Shown here piece after piece: positions 20,387 to 28,520 of a stretch of DNA of 64,000 bases (positions are counted from its first letter, which is position 1; each line of letters opens with the position of its first letter). This DNA comes from Longimicrobiales bacterium. Its GTDB lineage: Bacteria; Gemmatimonadota; Gemmatimonadetes; Longimicrobiales; Gaopeijiaceae. The position numbers and the translations under genes were made by a program. The notes beneath the pieces were generated by a model. It was not told where the DNA came from, made no database searches, and saw only the letters and a program-made list of their open reading frames with translations. Where the stretch lies: positions 62,001 through 126,000 of the forward strand of contig JAQWPM010000015.1 of NCBI GenBank assembly GCA_029245345.1, given 5' to 3'.

Positions 20387-21744
20387 GTGTCGTCCTCGTC
20401 GTTCGAAGTCAGCATCCGGCCGAAGAAATCACCCATCGTAGGCCCTTTGTTCACGTCGACGTCCTCGCCTGCCTCTTGCTCCGCCCAGGCGAACGGTGTG
20501 TCCACGTCGTGTTCATGGTCTCCGGCCTCGGCAAGATCCCGAGCCAGGGCTTCAACCTCGTCGGCGGGCTCACGTTCCGAGGTTGAGGGCACCGGGTCGA
20601 TCGGCGCTTGTTGTAGTTCTTCGGGGCCGGCGGCGGCCGCTTCTTTCTGGAGTCTGACCACTTCGTCCAATCGCATCTGGAGGGCATCCTTGTCCGGACT
20701 GGCGTCGACGAGGTTCTGGTATACCTCAACCGCCCGACTCCACAGTCCCTGGGTGACGTACAACTCCGCCATCGTTCGGGTATTAATGGGATCGGCCAGG
20801 GCGTGCTCCGCCGGAGCATCAGCCATGGCTTCTTCCTCTGCAGTCGCTGCCCCTTCGTCGTCAACATCCGTGTCATTGGGAGCGTTGGCCGCCAACTCCT
20901 CCATAAGCTCGACTTCGTCGGGTGCCAAAGCGGCAAAGTCTTGAACGTCGAACTCCGACGCTTCCGGCGCCAAGGCCGCGAAGTCCTGAACCTCCTCGGC
21001 GAGCATTCCAGGCTCGAACGGATCGAGGTCGACCATCTCCGTCTCGATGTCCTCCGGTGCCAATGCATCGACCCCAAGGACTTCTTCCTCGGCAGCGGGC
21101 TCTTCAACACCGGTGGACAGGTCTTCAGGAGAGAGCGCCACAAAGTCGTGGACGACTTCGTCCTCACTGCCGCTCACAGCCTCAGAGTCGACCGCAGCAG
21201 GCTCGGGCTCCTCGATCGGTGGCTCGTCCGGGGCCAGAGACCCGAAGTCGGTTACGTCATCATCGGAGAGAGATGCGTCAGCTTCAGCGACGGCGTCCCC
21301 TGGTTCGTCCGGCGCGAGTGCAGCGAAGTCAGCGACCTCTTCTTCAGCCACAGACGCGGGCTCGTCTCCCGGCTCTGGATCCAGAACGGACAAATGATTG
21401 TGTAGGCCTCTCGCCTCGTCCACCTCACCTCGTTCCTCTAGCGCGACAATGAGCGTACCCATCGCGTCGACGTTCTCCGGGTCTAACTCCAGTGCGCTTC
21501 GGGCCGCGATCTCCGCCTCAGCAAAGAGCCCTTGCTCACCATACAAACGAGCGGCAACCACATGTCCTGGACTGAAATCCGGATGCCGACCGAGGCCATC
21601 GTTTAGTAATTCATGCGCCTGCTTCAGGTCACCCGCGCGCCTATAGGCGTCTGCGAGAGGCACGAAGCCCCGGCCTTCCGGGTCGCGGTCGGACCAGAAA
21701 AGAGACCGTAGGGTGCGAATTTCCCCTTCGAGGGATTCGATCAC
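20383..21744 (-). CDS. TPR protein with an acidic linker of repeated DFAALAPDE-type motifs
   Basis: Unknown function. With a GTG start at 21742-21744 the protein has about 453 residues. The start is chosen because a GGAG lies five bases upstream and because the best promoter -10 box covers the longer start at 21804. The N-terminal 120 residues form about three TPR units (ADAYRRAGDLKQAHELL, ARLYGEQGLFAEAEIAARSALELDPEN). Then comes a long Glu/Asp/Ala/Pro linker carrying six copies of a short motif (VxDFAALAPDE-like, near residues 138, 165, 199, 225, 253 and 268). A further TPR unit follows (TMAELYVTQGLWSRAVEVYQ, about 323-352). No signal peptide is visible, so it is probably cytoplasmic. It heads the 21 kb minus-strand run. 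Confidence 0.8.
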   Translation of the reverse strand: MIESLEGEIRTLRSLFWSDRDPEGRGFVPLADAYRRAGDLKQAHELLNDGLGRHPDFSPGHVVAARLYGEQGLFAEAEIAARSALELDPENVDAMGTLIVALEERGEVDEARGLHNHLSVLDPEPGDEPASVAEEEVADFAALAPDEPGDAVAEADASLSDDDVTDFGSLAPDEPPIEEPEPAAVDSEAVSGSEDEVVHDFVALSPEDLSTGVEEPAAEEEVLGVDALAPEDIETEMVDLDPFEPGMLAEEVQDFAALAPEASEFDVQDFAALAPDEVELMEELAANAPNDTDVDDEGAATAEEEAMADAPAEHALADPINTRTMAELYVTQGLWSRAVEVYQNLVDASPDKDALQMRLDEVVRLQKEAAAAGPEELQQAPIDPVPSTSEREPADEVEALARDLAEAGDHEHDVDTPFAWAEQEAGEDVDVNKGPTMGDFFGRMLTSNDEDDT

Positions 21745-21799
21745 GAGGGCTCCGGAACAGACAGGATAGGGGGTATCAGTTAACGCATCGTCAGGGCGC

Positions 21800-21829
21800 A
21801 ACATACGGAAGTCCGCGAAATAGTGTCAA
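21800..21829 (-). promoter_or_regulatory. sigma-70-type promoter for the 21.8 kb minus-strand gene run
   Basis: On the minus strand a perfect -35 TTGACA (21824-21829) and a -10 TATGTT (21800-21805) are separated by 18 bases. Transcription would start near 21793, leaving about 50 bases of leader before the GTG at 21744 with its GGAG. The promoter lies back to back with that of the ppiD-like gene. Confidence 0.6.
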
Positions 21830-21897
21830 CGAAACGGGAACCACCTGCCCTGACCGACGTATCCGAAGGTATCGCAGAATCAACCTGCTCCCGTCCG

Positions 21898-21926
21898 TTG
21901 AGAGCAGATCAGGTAGCAGTTATCCT
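21898..21926 (+). promoter_or_regulatory. sigma-70-type promoter for the PpiD-like gene
   Basis: -35 TTGAGA (21898-21903), a 17-base spacer and -10 TATCCT (21921-21926). Transcription would start near 21933, giving a leader of about 55 bases before the ATG at 21989. Confidence 0.5.
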
Positions 21927-21988
21927 TCCCCGTCTGTCCAGCAACGTTTTTTCCGCCCGTACCAGGGTCGTAGGGAGACGCCGTTCTT

Positions 21989-23821
21989 ATGATGCGTCAA
22001 ATGAGAGAGGCAACGAAGCCGATCATGCTGCTTGCAGCACTCGCTTTCGTCTGTCTCATGATTTTCGAGTGGGGGATGGACATCAGCGGTCAAAGTTCCG
22101 GTGGTCTGGGCGAAATCGGCTCGGTCAACCGCGAGTCCGTGACGTACGACGCTTATATGGCGACGTACCGCAACCTCTACGACCAGGTGCAACGTGGTCA
22201 GGAACTCCCGATCACGTCGCAGCAAATCAAAGAGATCGAGGATGCTGCGTTCGACGAGGTCGTCAACGCGCTCCTGATCCGTCAAGAATTGCGTAAGCGC
22301 GGCATCTCCGTGACCAACGCAGAGATCAGTCAGGCTGCTCAGCTCAGTCCGCCGGCCGACCTCCGACCGCAATTCACGAGCGCGGCCGGACAGTTCGACG
22401 CAGTCGGGTATCAGATGTTCCTGGCGACGCTTCCCCCGGATCAATTGGTTCTGCTCGAGGCGTACTACCGAGACGTGATTCCGAGGGGCAAGCTCCTCCG
22501 GCAGATCGCGAGCGGGATCTTCATGTCCGATGGCGACCTGTGGCGGCAGTTCCGCGACGAGAACGACCAGGTCGAGATTCGGTTTGCGCCCCTGGATCCT
22601 TCGTCACGATACGACGACGCTGACTTCCCGGTGGCCGCAGACGATGTGGCGGACTACTACGATGCGAACCAGGACGAGTTCGCCACTCCCGCGCTTGCCC
22701 GCGTCGTCGTCACCGTGCTCGACAAGACACCCACGGCCGCAGACACGGTCTCCATGGGAGACAAAGCCACCACCCTGCGCCAGGAGATCCTGGACGGCGG
22801 CGACTTCGCCGAGGTAGCGACTCGCGAATCGTCGGATGCGGGCAGTGCACAGATCGGCGGTGACTTGGGAGTCTTCCCCAAGGACCGCATGGTCAACGAG
22901 TTCGACAGCGTCGCCTTCTCGATCGGGCTCAACACCTTGAGTGAGCCGATTCGCACATCCTTCGGGTATCACCTTCTCGAGGTCACGGATCGTTGGGGTC
23001 AGGACAGCGCCCAGGCGCGTCACATCCTGATTCCGTTCGAGCGGACCGACGACAGCGAGTTCGCGCTCCTCATGCTGGCGGACTCGCTCGAAGACATGGC
23101 CGAAACGATGTCACTTGCTGAGGCCGCAACCAATGCGGGGCTTACCAGCGCCACGATCGAGCTTGCTGAAAATTTCCCCTTCGTACAGGGTGCGGGGCAG
23201 GTCTCCGAGGGCGCGGACTGGGCATTCCAAGACGCCGAGCCCGGCGACGTGAGTCCGGTATTCGAGACGCAGCAGGCGTTCTATGCGCTGGAGTTGATCA
23301 GTGCGGAGGAGGAGGGATTCCTTCCGCTCGGAGACGCGACAGTAGCCATCGAAGCCACGCTGCGCTTCGCGATGAAGATGGAGCGGGCAACCTCTGACGG
23401 CCAACAAATCGTTGACCGTATCGCCGCTGGCGAGACGTTCGACGCCGTGGTCTCAGAGATGGGACTCGAGATCACCGAGACCGAGTTCTTCAGCCGAAAC
23501 GACTTTGTTCCTGGCATGGGCCGTCAGAACGGCGCCATCGGTGCAGCGTTCGGGCTACGCCCGGGTGAAATCAGTGGTGTCGTCACCACACCAGCCAACG
23601 CGTTCATCATCCAGCAAATGAACTACGCAGTCGCGGACTCGGCGGCGTGGCTCTCACAGACGCTCCAGCAGCGTCAGACGCAGGTCGCGGTGGTCGAACA
23701 GACGCGACTCGCAGAGTGGATCGAAGCGCTCAGAGCATCGGCCCGGATTATCGACCGTCGGGCTGAAGTACTCGCTCCGGTGGACGAAGATGCACCGCTT
23801 CAAATGCCGAGGGGTTTCTAG
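21989..23821 (+). CDS. ppiD: SurA/PpiD-type peptidyl-prolyl isomerase, membrane-anchored periplasmic chaperone
   Basis: 610 residues. A single N-terminal membrane helix (about 12-28, IMLLAALAFVCLMIFEW) anchors it in the inner membrane with the rest in the periplasm, as in PpiD. A SurA-N-like helical region follows (about 45-175, with DEVVNALLIRQELRKRGISVTN split over two helices). A parvulin-like domain lies at about 230-335 (GGDFAEVATRESSD, GGDLGVFPKDRMV, SFGYHLLEVTDR). A second, degenerate parvulin-like segment follows ARHILIPFE. PpiD aids folding of proteins leaving the Sec translocon. Two adjacent ATGs (21989 and 21992) could start it. It is transcribed alone and ends at a strong terminator. 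Confidence 0.87.
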   Translation: MMRQMREATKPIMLLAALAFVCLMIFEWGMDISGQSSGGLGEIGSVNRESVTYDAYMATYRNLYDQVQRGQELPITSQQIKEIEDAAFDEVVNALLIRQELRKRGISVTNAEISQAAQLSPPADLRPQFTSAAGQFDAVGYQMFLATLPPDQLVLLEAYYRDVIPRGKLLRQIASGIFMSDGDLWRQFRDENDQVEIRFAPLDPSSRYDDADFPVAADDVADYYDANQDEFATPALARVVVTVLDKTPTAADTVSMGDKATTLRQEILDGGDFAEVATRESSDAGSAQIGGDLGVFPKDRMVNEFDSVAFSIGLNTLSEPIRTSFGYHLLEVTDRWGQDSAQARHILIPFERTDDSEFALLMLADSLEDMAETMSLAEAATNAGLTSATIELAENFPFVQGAGQVSEGADWAFQDAEPGDVSPVFETQQAFYALELISAEEEGFLPLGDATVAIEATLRFAMKMERATSDGQQIVDRIAAGETFDAVVSEMGLEITETEFFSRNDFVPGMGRQNGAIGAAFGLRPGEISGVVTTPANAFIIQQMNYAVADSAAWLSQTLQQRQTQVAVVEQTRLAEWIEALRASARIIDRRAEVLAPVDEDAPLQMPRGF

Positions 23822-23840
23822 ACCGCTTCCGGCAGAAACG

Positions 23841-23877
23841 AAGAGGGCCGGGGCGCTATGCGCCCCGGCCCTCTTTT
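23841..23877. terminator. strong bidirectional intrinsic terminator between ppiD and tatA
   Basis: A perfect 16-bp stem (AAGAGGGCCGGGGCGC paired with its complement) closes a three-base TAT loop. It is followed by TTTT on the plus strand and, with the A-rich base of the stem, by T residues on the minus strand. It ends both the plus-strand ppiD transcript and the minus-strand tatA transcript. Confidence 0.92.
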
Positions 23878-23902
23878 ATTGCCCAATGGTTTCCGTCGCA
23901 GC

Positions 23903-24181
23903 TCAGTCGGTATTGAGGCTCCGCGGCTCACCGTCATCGTCATCACCATCTTCTGGCGCACCGGCAGTCGCATCCGCACTCTGCGGAGGCGGCGACGACT
24001 GGTGAATTTGACGATCCGGCGCCTTGAGTTCGTGTTCGATTTCACTCACCGAACTCTTGAATTCCCGGATGCCCTTACCCAGGGACGAGCCGATCTCCGG
24101 AAGGCGTTTCGCACCGAAGAGCAGCAGAACAATCATGAAGATGAAGATCATCTCCGCCATGCCGAGTCCACCAAAACCCAT
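23903..24181 (-). CDS. tatA: twin-arginine translocase subunit TatA
   Basis: 92 residues: an N-terminal membrane helix (about 9-22), the hinge FGAKRLPEIG and an amphipathic helix (SSLGKGIREFKSSVSE), followed by a disordered acidic tail. The FG-x-x-xLPE pattern and short length favour TatA over TatB. TatC is encoded about 9 kb away at 32743-33585, so the Tat genes are split. Last gene of its operon, ending at the shared terminator. Confidence 0.93.
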   Translation of the reverse strand: MGFGGLGMAEMIFIFMIVLLLFGAKRLPEIGSSLGKGIREFKSSVSEIEHELKAPDRQIHQSSPPPQSADATAGAPEDGDDDDGEPRSLNTD

Positions 24182-24241
24182 TTCTCAAATCCTCCAGCGG
24201 GGGAACACCCCAATTTCTTGTCGGCTCAGGTCGAGCTCTCT

Positions 24242-24520
24242 TTAGATCCAGGAGCGCACGATCATCGCTGTGATCGCGACCCCGACCAGACTCAGTACGT
24301 TCAGCGTAAAGGTTATCGGTCCGAGTGTGAAGGCCATAGCGACGAGGTCTATGGAAAGCCCCCCGATCTCCGCGTCTACAGACATGGTCAGAAAGTCGCG
24401 GGCAACACTGTCGGGCATGAAGATCTCAGAGAGCTTCGTGAATAGTCCGCCCAGGAACAGCCCGAGGGCCAAGGTCGACATGAGACGGATCGTGCTCCGC
24501 CTTCTCGTATCAACGAGCAT
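24242..24520 (-). CDS. DUF4321 family small membrane protein
   Basis: 92 residues with two predicted membrane segments (about 15-30, STLALGLFLGGLFTKL, and about 70-90, FTLNVLSLVGVAITAMIV). The central part (GGLSIDLVAMAFTLGPITF) matches my recollection of DUF4321, a family of unknown function. It lies between the polyprenyl synthase (9 bases upstream) and tatA (60 bases downstream), suggesting a membrane role, but nothing more specific can be said. Confidence 0.62.
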   Translation of the reverse strand: MLVDTRRRSTIRLMSTLALGLFLGGLFTKLSEIFMPDSVARDFLTMSVDAEIGGLSIDLVAMAFTLGPITFTLNVLSLVGVAITAMIVRSWI

Positions 24521-24529
24521 ACGGCTCCT

Positions 24530-25558
24530 TCATCGGCGGCGATCCACGGCGTAGGACACGGCGTCGCGGAGGGCGTCGAAGGACTCACCTTCAGGAAGAC
24601 CCTCGAGCGCCTCGAGCGCCATGCCCGCGTAAGCGTCTGCCCGCTCCCGCGCGTACTCCAGCCCACCGCGCGCTGAGACAATGGAGATGATGTGGTCGAT
24701 CTCCTCGTCCGTCGGGTCGACACGGGTGAAGAACGTACGAATCTCTTGTTCTTCAGCCTCGGTGGCGTGCGCCAGCGCGCCCACCAAAGGAAGCGTAACC
24801 TTCCGTTCACGAAGGTCGTGCCCAGTCGGTTTTCCGGTGGCGGCTTCCGTCCCCGTGTAGTCCAGCAGATCGTCCGCAATCTGGAAGGCCATCCCCAGAT
24901 TGTGGCCGTACTGGGCTAGCTGAGTGCGGTATTCACCGGTACCGGCAAGAGCACCCATCTCACACGAGGCAGACATCAGCGATGCCGTCTTCGCCGCAAT
25001 GAGGCGGTAGTAATCGTCTTCAGTAAAGTCGAGCGCGTCGTACGAGGTCAACTGACGCATCTCACCGACGGACATCTCATTCGCCGCACGCGCCAGAACC
25101 GTCAACGCGTCCAAGTGGCCGCGCTGGGCCAGTTCTGTGACGCCGCGGGAGTACAGATAGTCCCCCATGATGATCGCCACCTGGTGCGTCCAAAGCGCAT
25201 TCACCGTCGGGAGCCCTCGTCGTAACACCGAGTGGTCTACCGCATCGTCATGCACGAGCGTAGCGAGGTGGACCAGTTCCACGACCGCTGCCAGCGTGAG
25301 TGCGTCTTCTTCAGGCTTTCCGCCGACTCGGCTCGACAGCAGGAGCAGCGTGGGGCGGAAGAGTTTGCCTTGCAAGAAGAGGAGATGCTCGTTGACGTCC
25401 TTGATCATGGAAAAATCGGAAACCACAATCCGGCGCAACTCATCCCCAACTCGGCTCAGATCCTCGCGAACCGGGGCCTGGATCGACTCCAGGTCGAGGC
25501 CGCGTCCGGCGACGGACGGTCCGGGGTCGATTTGGGTGGAGGGCTGTATCAAGGCCAT
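24530..25558 (-). CDS. long-chain trans-polyprenyl diphosphate synthase
   Basis: Elongates farnesyl diphosphate with isopentenyl diphosphate to the side chain of quinones. 342 residues with the first aspartate-rich motif HDDAVDHSVLRRG, a GDYLYSRG segment, and the second motif QIADDLLDYTG. Length and motifs match the IspB/HepT type; chain length (heptaprenyl or octaprenyl) cannot be read from sequence alone. The start overlaps the upstream TPR gene stop by one base (TAATG). Confidence 0.93.
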   Translation of the reverse strand: MALIQPSTQIDPGPSVAGRGLDLESIQAPVREDLSRVGDELRRIVVSDFSMIKDVNEHLLFLQGKLFRPTLLLLSSRVGGKPEEDALTLAAVVELVHLATLVHDDAVDHSVLRRGLPTVNALWTHQVAIIMGDYLYSRGVTELAQRGHLDALTVLARAANEMSVGEMRQLTSYDALDFTEDDYYRLIAAKTASLMSASCEMGALAGTGEYRTQLAQYGHNLGMAFQIADDLLDYTGTEAATGKPTGHDLRERKVTLPLVGALAHATEAEEQEIRTFFTRVDPTDEEIDHIISIVSARGGLEYARERADAYAGMALEALEGLPEGESFDALRDAVSYAVDRRR

Positions 25559-27489
25559 TAACGCAGCTTCCGCAGTCGTTCCGTCACGTCCGCGAAGTTG
25601 ATGTCCAAGGCAAAGACCTTGTGGAAGAACTCGACGGCCGACTCGTTGTTGCCCACCTGCTCTTGGGCGAGGCCGAGGTAGTAGTAGATGCCAATCAGCT
25701 CGTCCTCGATGCCGTGCCCAACCCCTAGTGCACGCGTGAGCGAGTTCACCGCAGCTTCCGGCTGACCGACTTCCATGAAGGTCTGGCCGAGCATTTCATA
25801 CGTCGGAAGGTGATCTGGAGACGCTCGCAGCGCAGATTGGAACTCACTGATGGCTTCGTCGAGCAAGCCCATCTCTTTGTACGCGGTGCCCAAGTCATGA
25901 TGCGCGCGAACATCACCGGCATCGAGGTTCTCGGAGACTTTCTCCTTGAACTGCGCCAGCATGTTCGCGAAATCGGCTTCTTCATCACCTGACGGTTCTT
26001 CGTACGCAACCGTGAAGCGGGTCGTCTTCTCGGGCTCGTCACCCAAGATCATCGCGCCTAAGTCGACGTAGTCCTCGTTCGCCGCAACCTCACGCACCGG
26101 CTGGGCCGTCGGTGCCGACCCTAGCACCGCTAACGCTACCTCGTTGTTCGGATCCGCCTGAAGAACCTGCTGATACGCCCCCTGGGCGCTGGCACTTTCG
26201 CCCGCCCCGTCCAGCGCCTGCGCCAAACCAATGAAGGCTTCGGCGAGAACAGCGTCATCGGCCACACCATATGCGAGCTCGACCATTCGTTGGCGAAGCC
26301 CCACATCGGAAGGGCTCGAGGCAATCTGTACTCGGATGGCGTGAAGGGTGAGCGCTTCCTCCTCGGCCGGGGCAGCTTCCTCGGCGACTTCCTCGGCGAC
26401 TTCCTCGATCGCGGCCTCGACGAGTTCATCCGCTTCGGCTGGCTCGGCATCGACGTCGACGACGAACGTGGGCAGTTCAGCGCCGGCCTTTTCTTCGGCA
26501 TCGTCGCCCATGTCGAACATCGGCAACTCAGCGCCGACCTCTTCTTCGGCATCGTCGCCCATGTCGAACATCGGCAACTCAGCGCCGGCCTCTTCTTCGG
26601 CATCGTCGCCCATGTCGAAGGTCGGCAACTCAGCGCCGGCCTCTTCTTCGGCATCGTCGCCCAGGTCGAAGGTCGGCAACTCGACCGCGTCTTCGTCGGC
26701 GGCGTCTTCAGCACCGATGTCGATGTCAAAGCCGCCTAGATCGACGTCGGCCACAGCGACGCCGGCCTCGGCCTCGGCAGTATCGTCGTCCCCGCCACCG
26801 ACATCAGCGAACTGACCCATCAGATCGTCCGCATTGGAGATGTCGCCCGAAGGCGGAGCCATCGCGGCCGCTGGTGCGCCAAGATCTGCGCTTGGATCGA
26901 GCTCCCGGATCTTGCCTTCTACCACGCTCGCTCCTGGGTCACCCTTCGCCATCAGGTGTCCGTACGCGATCGAGAGCTGCTCAACGGCGTCCGAGACCTG
27001 GTCATGCGAAGCCATCTGCTCAGCCACCACGACCCGCATGTCGGTCTCGTCCGGGGCGAGGTCGCAGAATTCCACCAAGGCCCGGAAGGACTCTTCCATC
27101 TCACCCGCCTGCTGCATACGCTCGGCGTAGGTCAGGAAGTTGGTGCGCGCGTCAGGCAGGAACCCTTGCTCGGCACGGATCTGGCCCATGCGCAGATATG
27201 CCTGATGCCGCTCCGGCACATTCCGGATGATCTTCTTGCAGACTGCGATGGCGTTGTTCGGTAAGAAGGCCTCCATGTAAAGGTCTGCGGCCTGCCCATA
27301 TGCCTCTACAGCTGCGTCGAGATTGCCGACTCGTACGCAGAGGTCGCCTACACGATTGTATAGTCCGGAATCCGGCTGGTCGTCTTGGACGAGCTGCGCA
27401 ATGGCTTGCGAATATTGATCAAGCGCTTTCTGCCACTCTTCCTTCTGCTCGTGGCGTCGGGCTTGTCCTTTGAGCGATTCTATGCTCAT
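25558..27489 (-). CDS. TPR protein with a 17-residue acidic tandem repeat
   Basis: Unknown function. 643 residues without signal peptide. Residues 1-180 form about four TPR units (YNRVGDLCVRVGNLDAAVEAYGQAADLY and neighbours). Residues about 205-370 are an acidic, Ala-rich linker holding four near-identical 17-residue units of the type ELPTFDMGDDAEEEAGA (about 273-340). The rest, from about 385, returns to TPR units (YKEMGLLDEAISEFQSALRA, YYLGLAQEQVGNNESAVEFF). The architecture (TPR, acidic repeat linker, TPR) mirrors the 20383-21744 protein although the motifs differ, so the two may be functional analogues. It is co-transcribed with the formiminotransferase (4-base overlap) and the polyprenyl synthase. 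Confidence 0.82.
   Translation of the reverse strand: MSIESLKGQARRHEQKEEWQKALDQYSQAIAQLVQDDQPDSGLYNRVGDLCVRVGNLDAAVEAYGQAADLYMEAFLPNNAIAVCKKIIRNVPERHQAYLRMGQIRAEQGFLPDARTNFLTYAERMQQAGEMEESFRALVEFCDLAPDETDMRVVVAEQMASHDQVSDAVEQLSIAYGHLMAKGDPGASVVEGKIRELDPSADLGAPAAAMAPPSGDISNADDLMGQFADVGGGDDDTAEAEAGVAVADVDLGGFDIDIGAEDAADEDAVELPTFDLGDDAEEEAGAELPTFDMGDDAEEEAGAELPMFDMGDDAEEEVGAELPMFDMGDDAEEKAGAELPTFVVDVDAEPAEADELVEAAIEEVAEEVAEEAAPAEEEALTLHAIRVQIASSPSDVGLRQRMVELAYGVADDAVLAEAFIGLAQALDGAGESASAQGAYQQVLQADPNNEVALAVLGSAPTAQPVREVAANEDYVDLGAMILGDEPEKTTRFTVAYEEPSGDEEADFANMLAQFKEKVSENLDAGDVRAHHDLGTAYKEMGLLDEAISEFQSALRASPDHLPTYEMLGQTFMEVGQPEAAVNSLTRALGVGHGIEDELIGIYYYLGLAQEQVGNNESAVEFFHKVFALDINFADVTERLRKLR
26470..26673 (-). 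repeat. four tandem 51-bp units inside the TPR gene
   Basis: Units at 26470-26520, 26521-26571, 26572-26622 and 26623-26673 differ by only a few bases, with a degenerate fifth starting at 26674. The 51-bp period keeps the reading frame, so copy number could change by slippage or unequal recombination without disrupting the protein. Confidence 0.95.
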
Positions 27490-28430
27490 GAGTCGTCCGG
27501 AGTCTGCGTTTTCGTGCCCTGACGGTCTTGTACGTGCTGGTCGAGACGGAGGGACAAAACGCGGGCTGGTTCTAGGTCAGGAAGGTGTAATTTGCCCGCC
27601 ATGGCCGGAAGCACAAGGGCGTCAAGGATCATCCCAATCACTTGAGTTTCGAGGACTCTGCCCCCCAATGACTCGACTTCGCGCACAATGGCCTCATAGA
27701 CCGCGATAGGCGGCGTAACTACTGGATCTTCGAGGTTCATAGAGATCTGTACACGATTCTGGCCTTGAAGGTGCAATCCGAGAGCTCTTAGGCCCGGAAA
27801 ACCCCCGTTTTGCTCACGAATCGACCCAGCAATACTCTTGGCGTCGCGGACTTCGATTCCCTCAACAAAGACGTTCCAGGCCAGGAGCACTTCTCGGGCT
27901 CCCACGCATGTCACACCGGCACTCTCATGGGGACGTTGGGTGCCTACAGGCAGATCAGGCTCCTGGCCTTCAGGGAAGCCCTCTGCGAGCGACTCGAAGC
28001 CCCCACGTCGGAGATCGCCAAGCCCACGTCCGGGCGGATCGGCCGCCGCGCGGTAGTAGATGACCGGAACCCCGAGATCCGCGATCCCCTGCCCGACCCT
28101 ATGCGCGACGGTGACGGCCTCCGCCATGTCCATGGCATGGAGCGGCACGAACGGCATCACATCCAGCGCGCCTACCCGGGGATGCACCCCTGTGTGCCCA
28201 CGCAGATCGATGTGGTCTCGGGCGAATCGCGCCGCATCAACCGACGCCTTCGCGACAGCACCCGGATCCCCCACGTATGTGACCACACATCTGTGGTGAT
28301 CGGGGTCGGCGGACCAATCCAGGACCTCAACACCCGCTCGCGCGATCGTGTCGACCAGGGCCTGAATCTTCGAAAGATCCTTCCCCTCGGAGAAATTCGG
28401 AACTGCCTCGAGGACTTTCACCATGTGCAT
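27486..28430 (-). CDS. glutamate formimidoyltransferase (FtcD N-terminal type)
   Basis: Transfers a formimino group between formiminoglutamate and tetrahydrofolate. 314 residues with the N-terminal motif LEAVPNFSEGKD, the conserved DLRGHTGVHPRVGALDV block with its histidine, and QISMNLEDP. Only the transferase domain is present; no cyclodeaminase domain is fused. No histidine-degradation (hut) genes are nearby, so the pathway context is not visible. The ATG at 28422-28424 is an alternative start; a TAGAAT -10-like box lies at 28431-28436, and no ribosome binding site is visible. Confidence 0.86.
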   Translation of the reverse strand: MHMVKVLEAVPNFSEGKDLSKIQALVDTIARAGVEVLDWSADPDHHRCVVTYVGDPGAVAKASVDAARFARDHIDLRGHTGVHPRVGALDVMPFVPLHAMDMAEAVTVAHRVGQGIADLGVPVIYYRAAADPPGRGLGDLRRGGFESLAEGFPEGQEPDLPVGTQRPHESAGVTCVGAREVLLAWNVFVEGIEVRDAKSIAGSIREQNGGFPGLRALGLHLQGQNRVQISMNLEDPVVTPPIAVYEAIVREVESLGGRVLETQVIGMILDALVLPAMAGKLHLPDLEPARVLSLRLDQHVQDRQGTKTQTPDDS

Positions 28431-28456
28431 ATTCTAGCTTGGCACGCCTGAAGGCA

Positions 28457-28486
28457 GAAAACCCGGACGCCTTTTGGCGCCCGGGT
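28457..28486 (-). terminator. intrinsic terminator after the Fn3 lipoprotein gene
   Basis: On the minus strand an 11-bp stem (ACCCGGGCGCC with GGCGTCCGGGT, one G-U pair) closes an AAAA loop and runs into TTTT. The G-U pair forms only in minus-strand RNA; the plus strand has an A-C mismatch, which supports the orientation. Confidence 0.85.
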
Positions 28487-28520
28487 CATCTAGGCCCTGG
28501 AAGTCTTCTGCCCTACCCCA

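Noticed and set aside
26470-26673. CRISPR-like regular repeats
   Set aside because: Units are contiguous 51-bp coding repeats with no spacers; they encode an acidic peptide repeat in a TPR protein.
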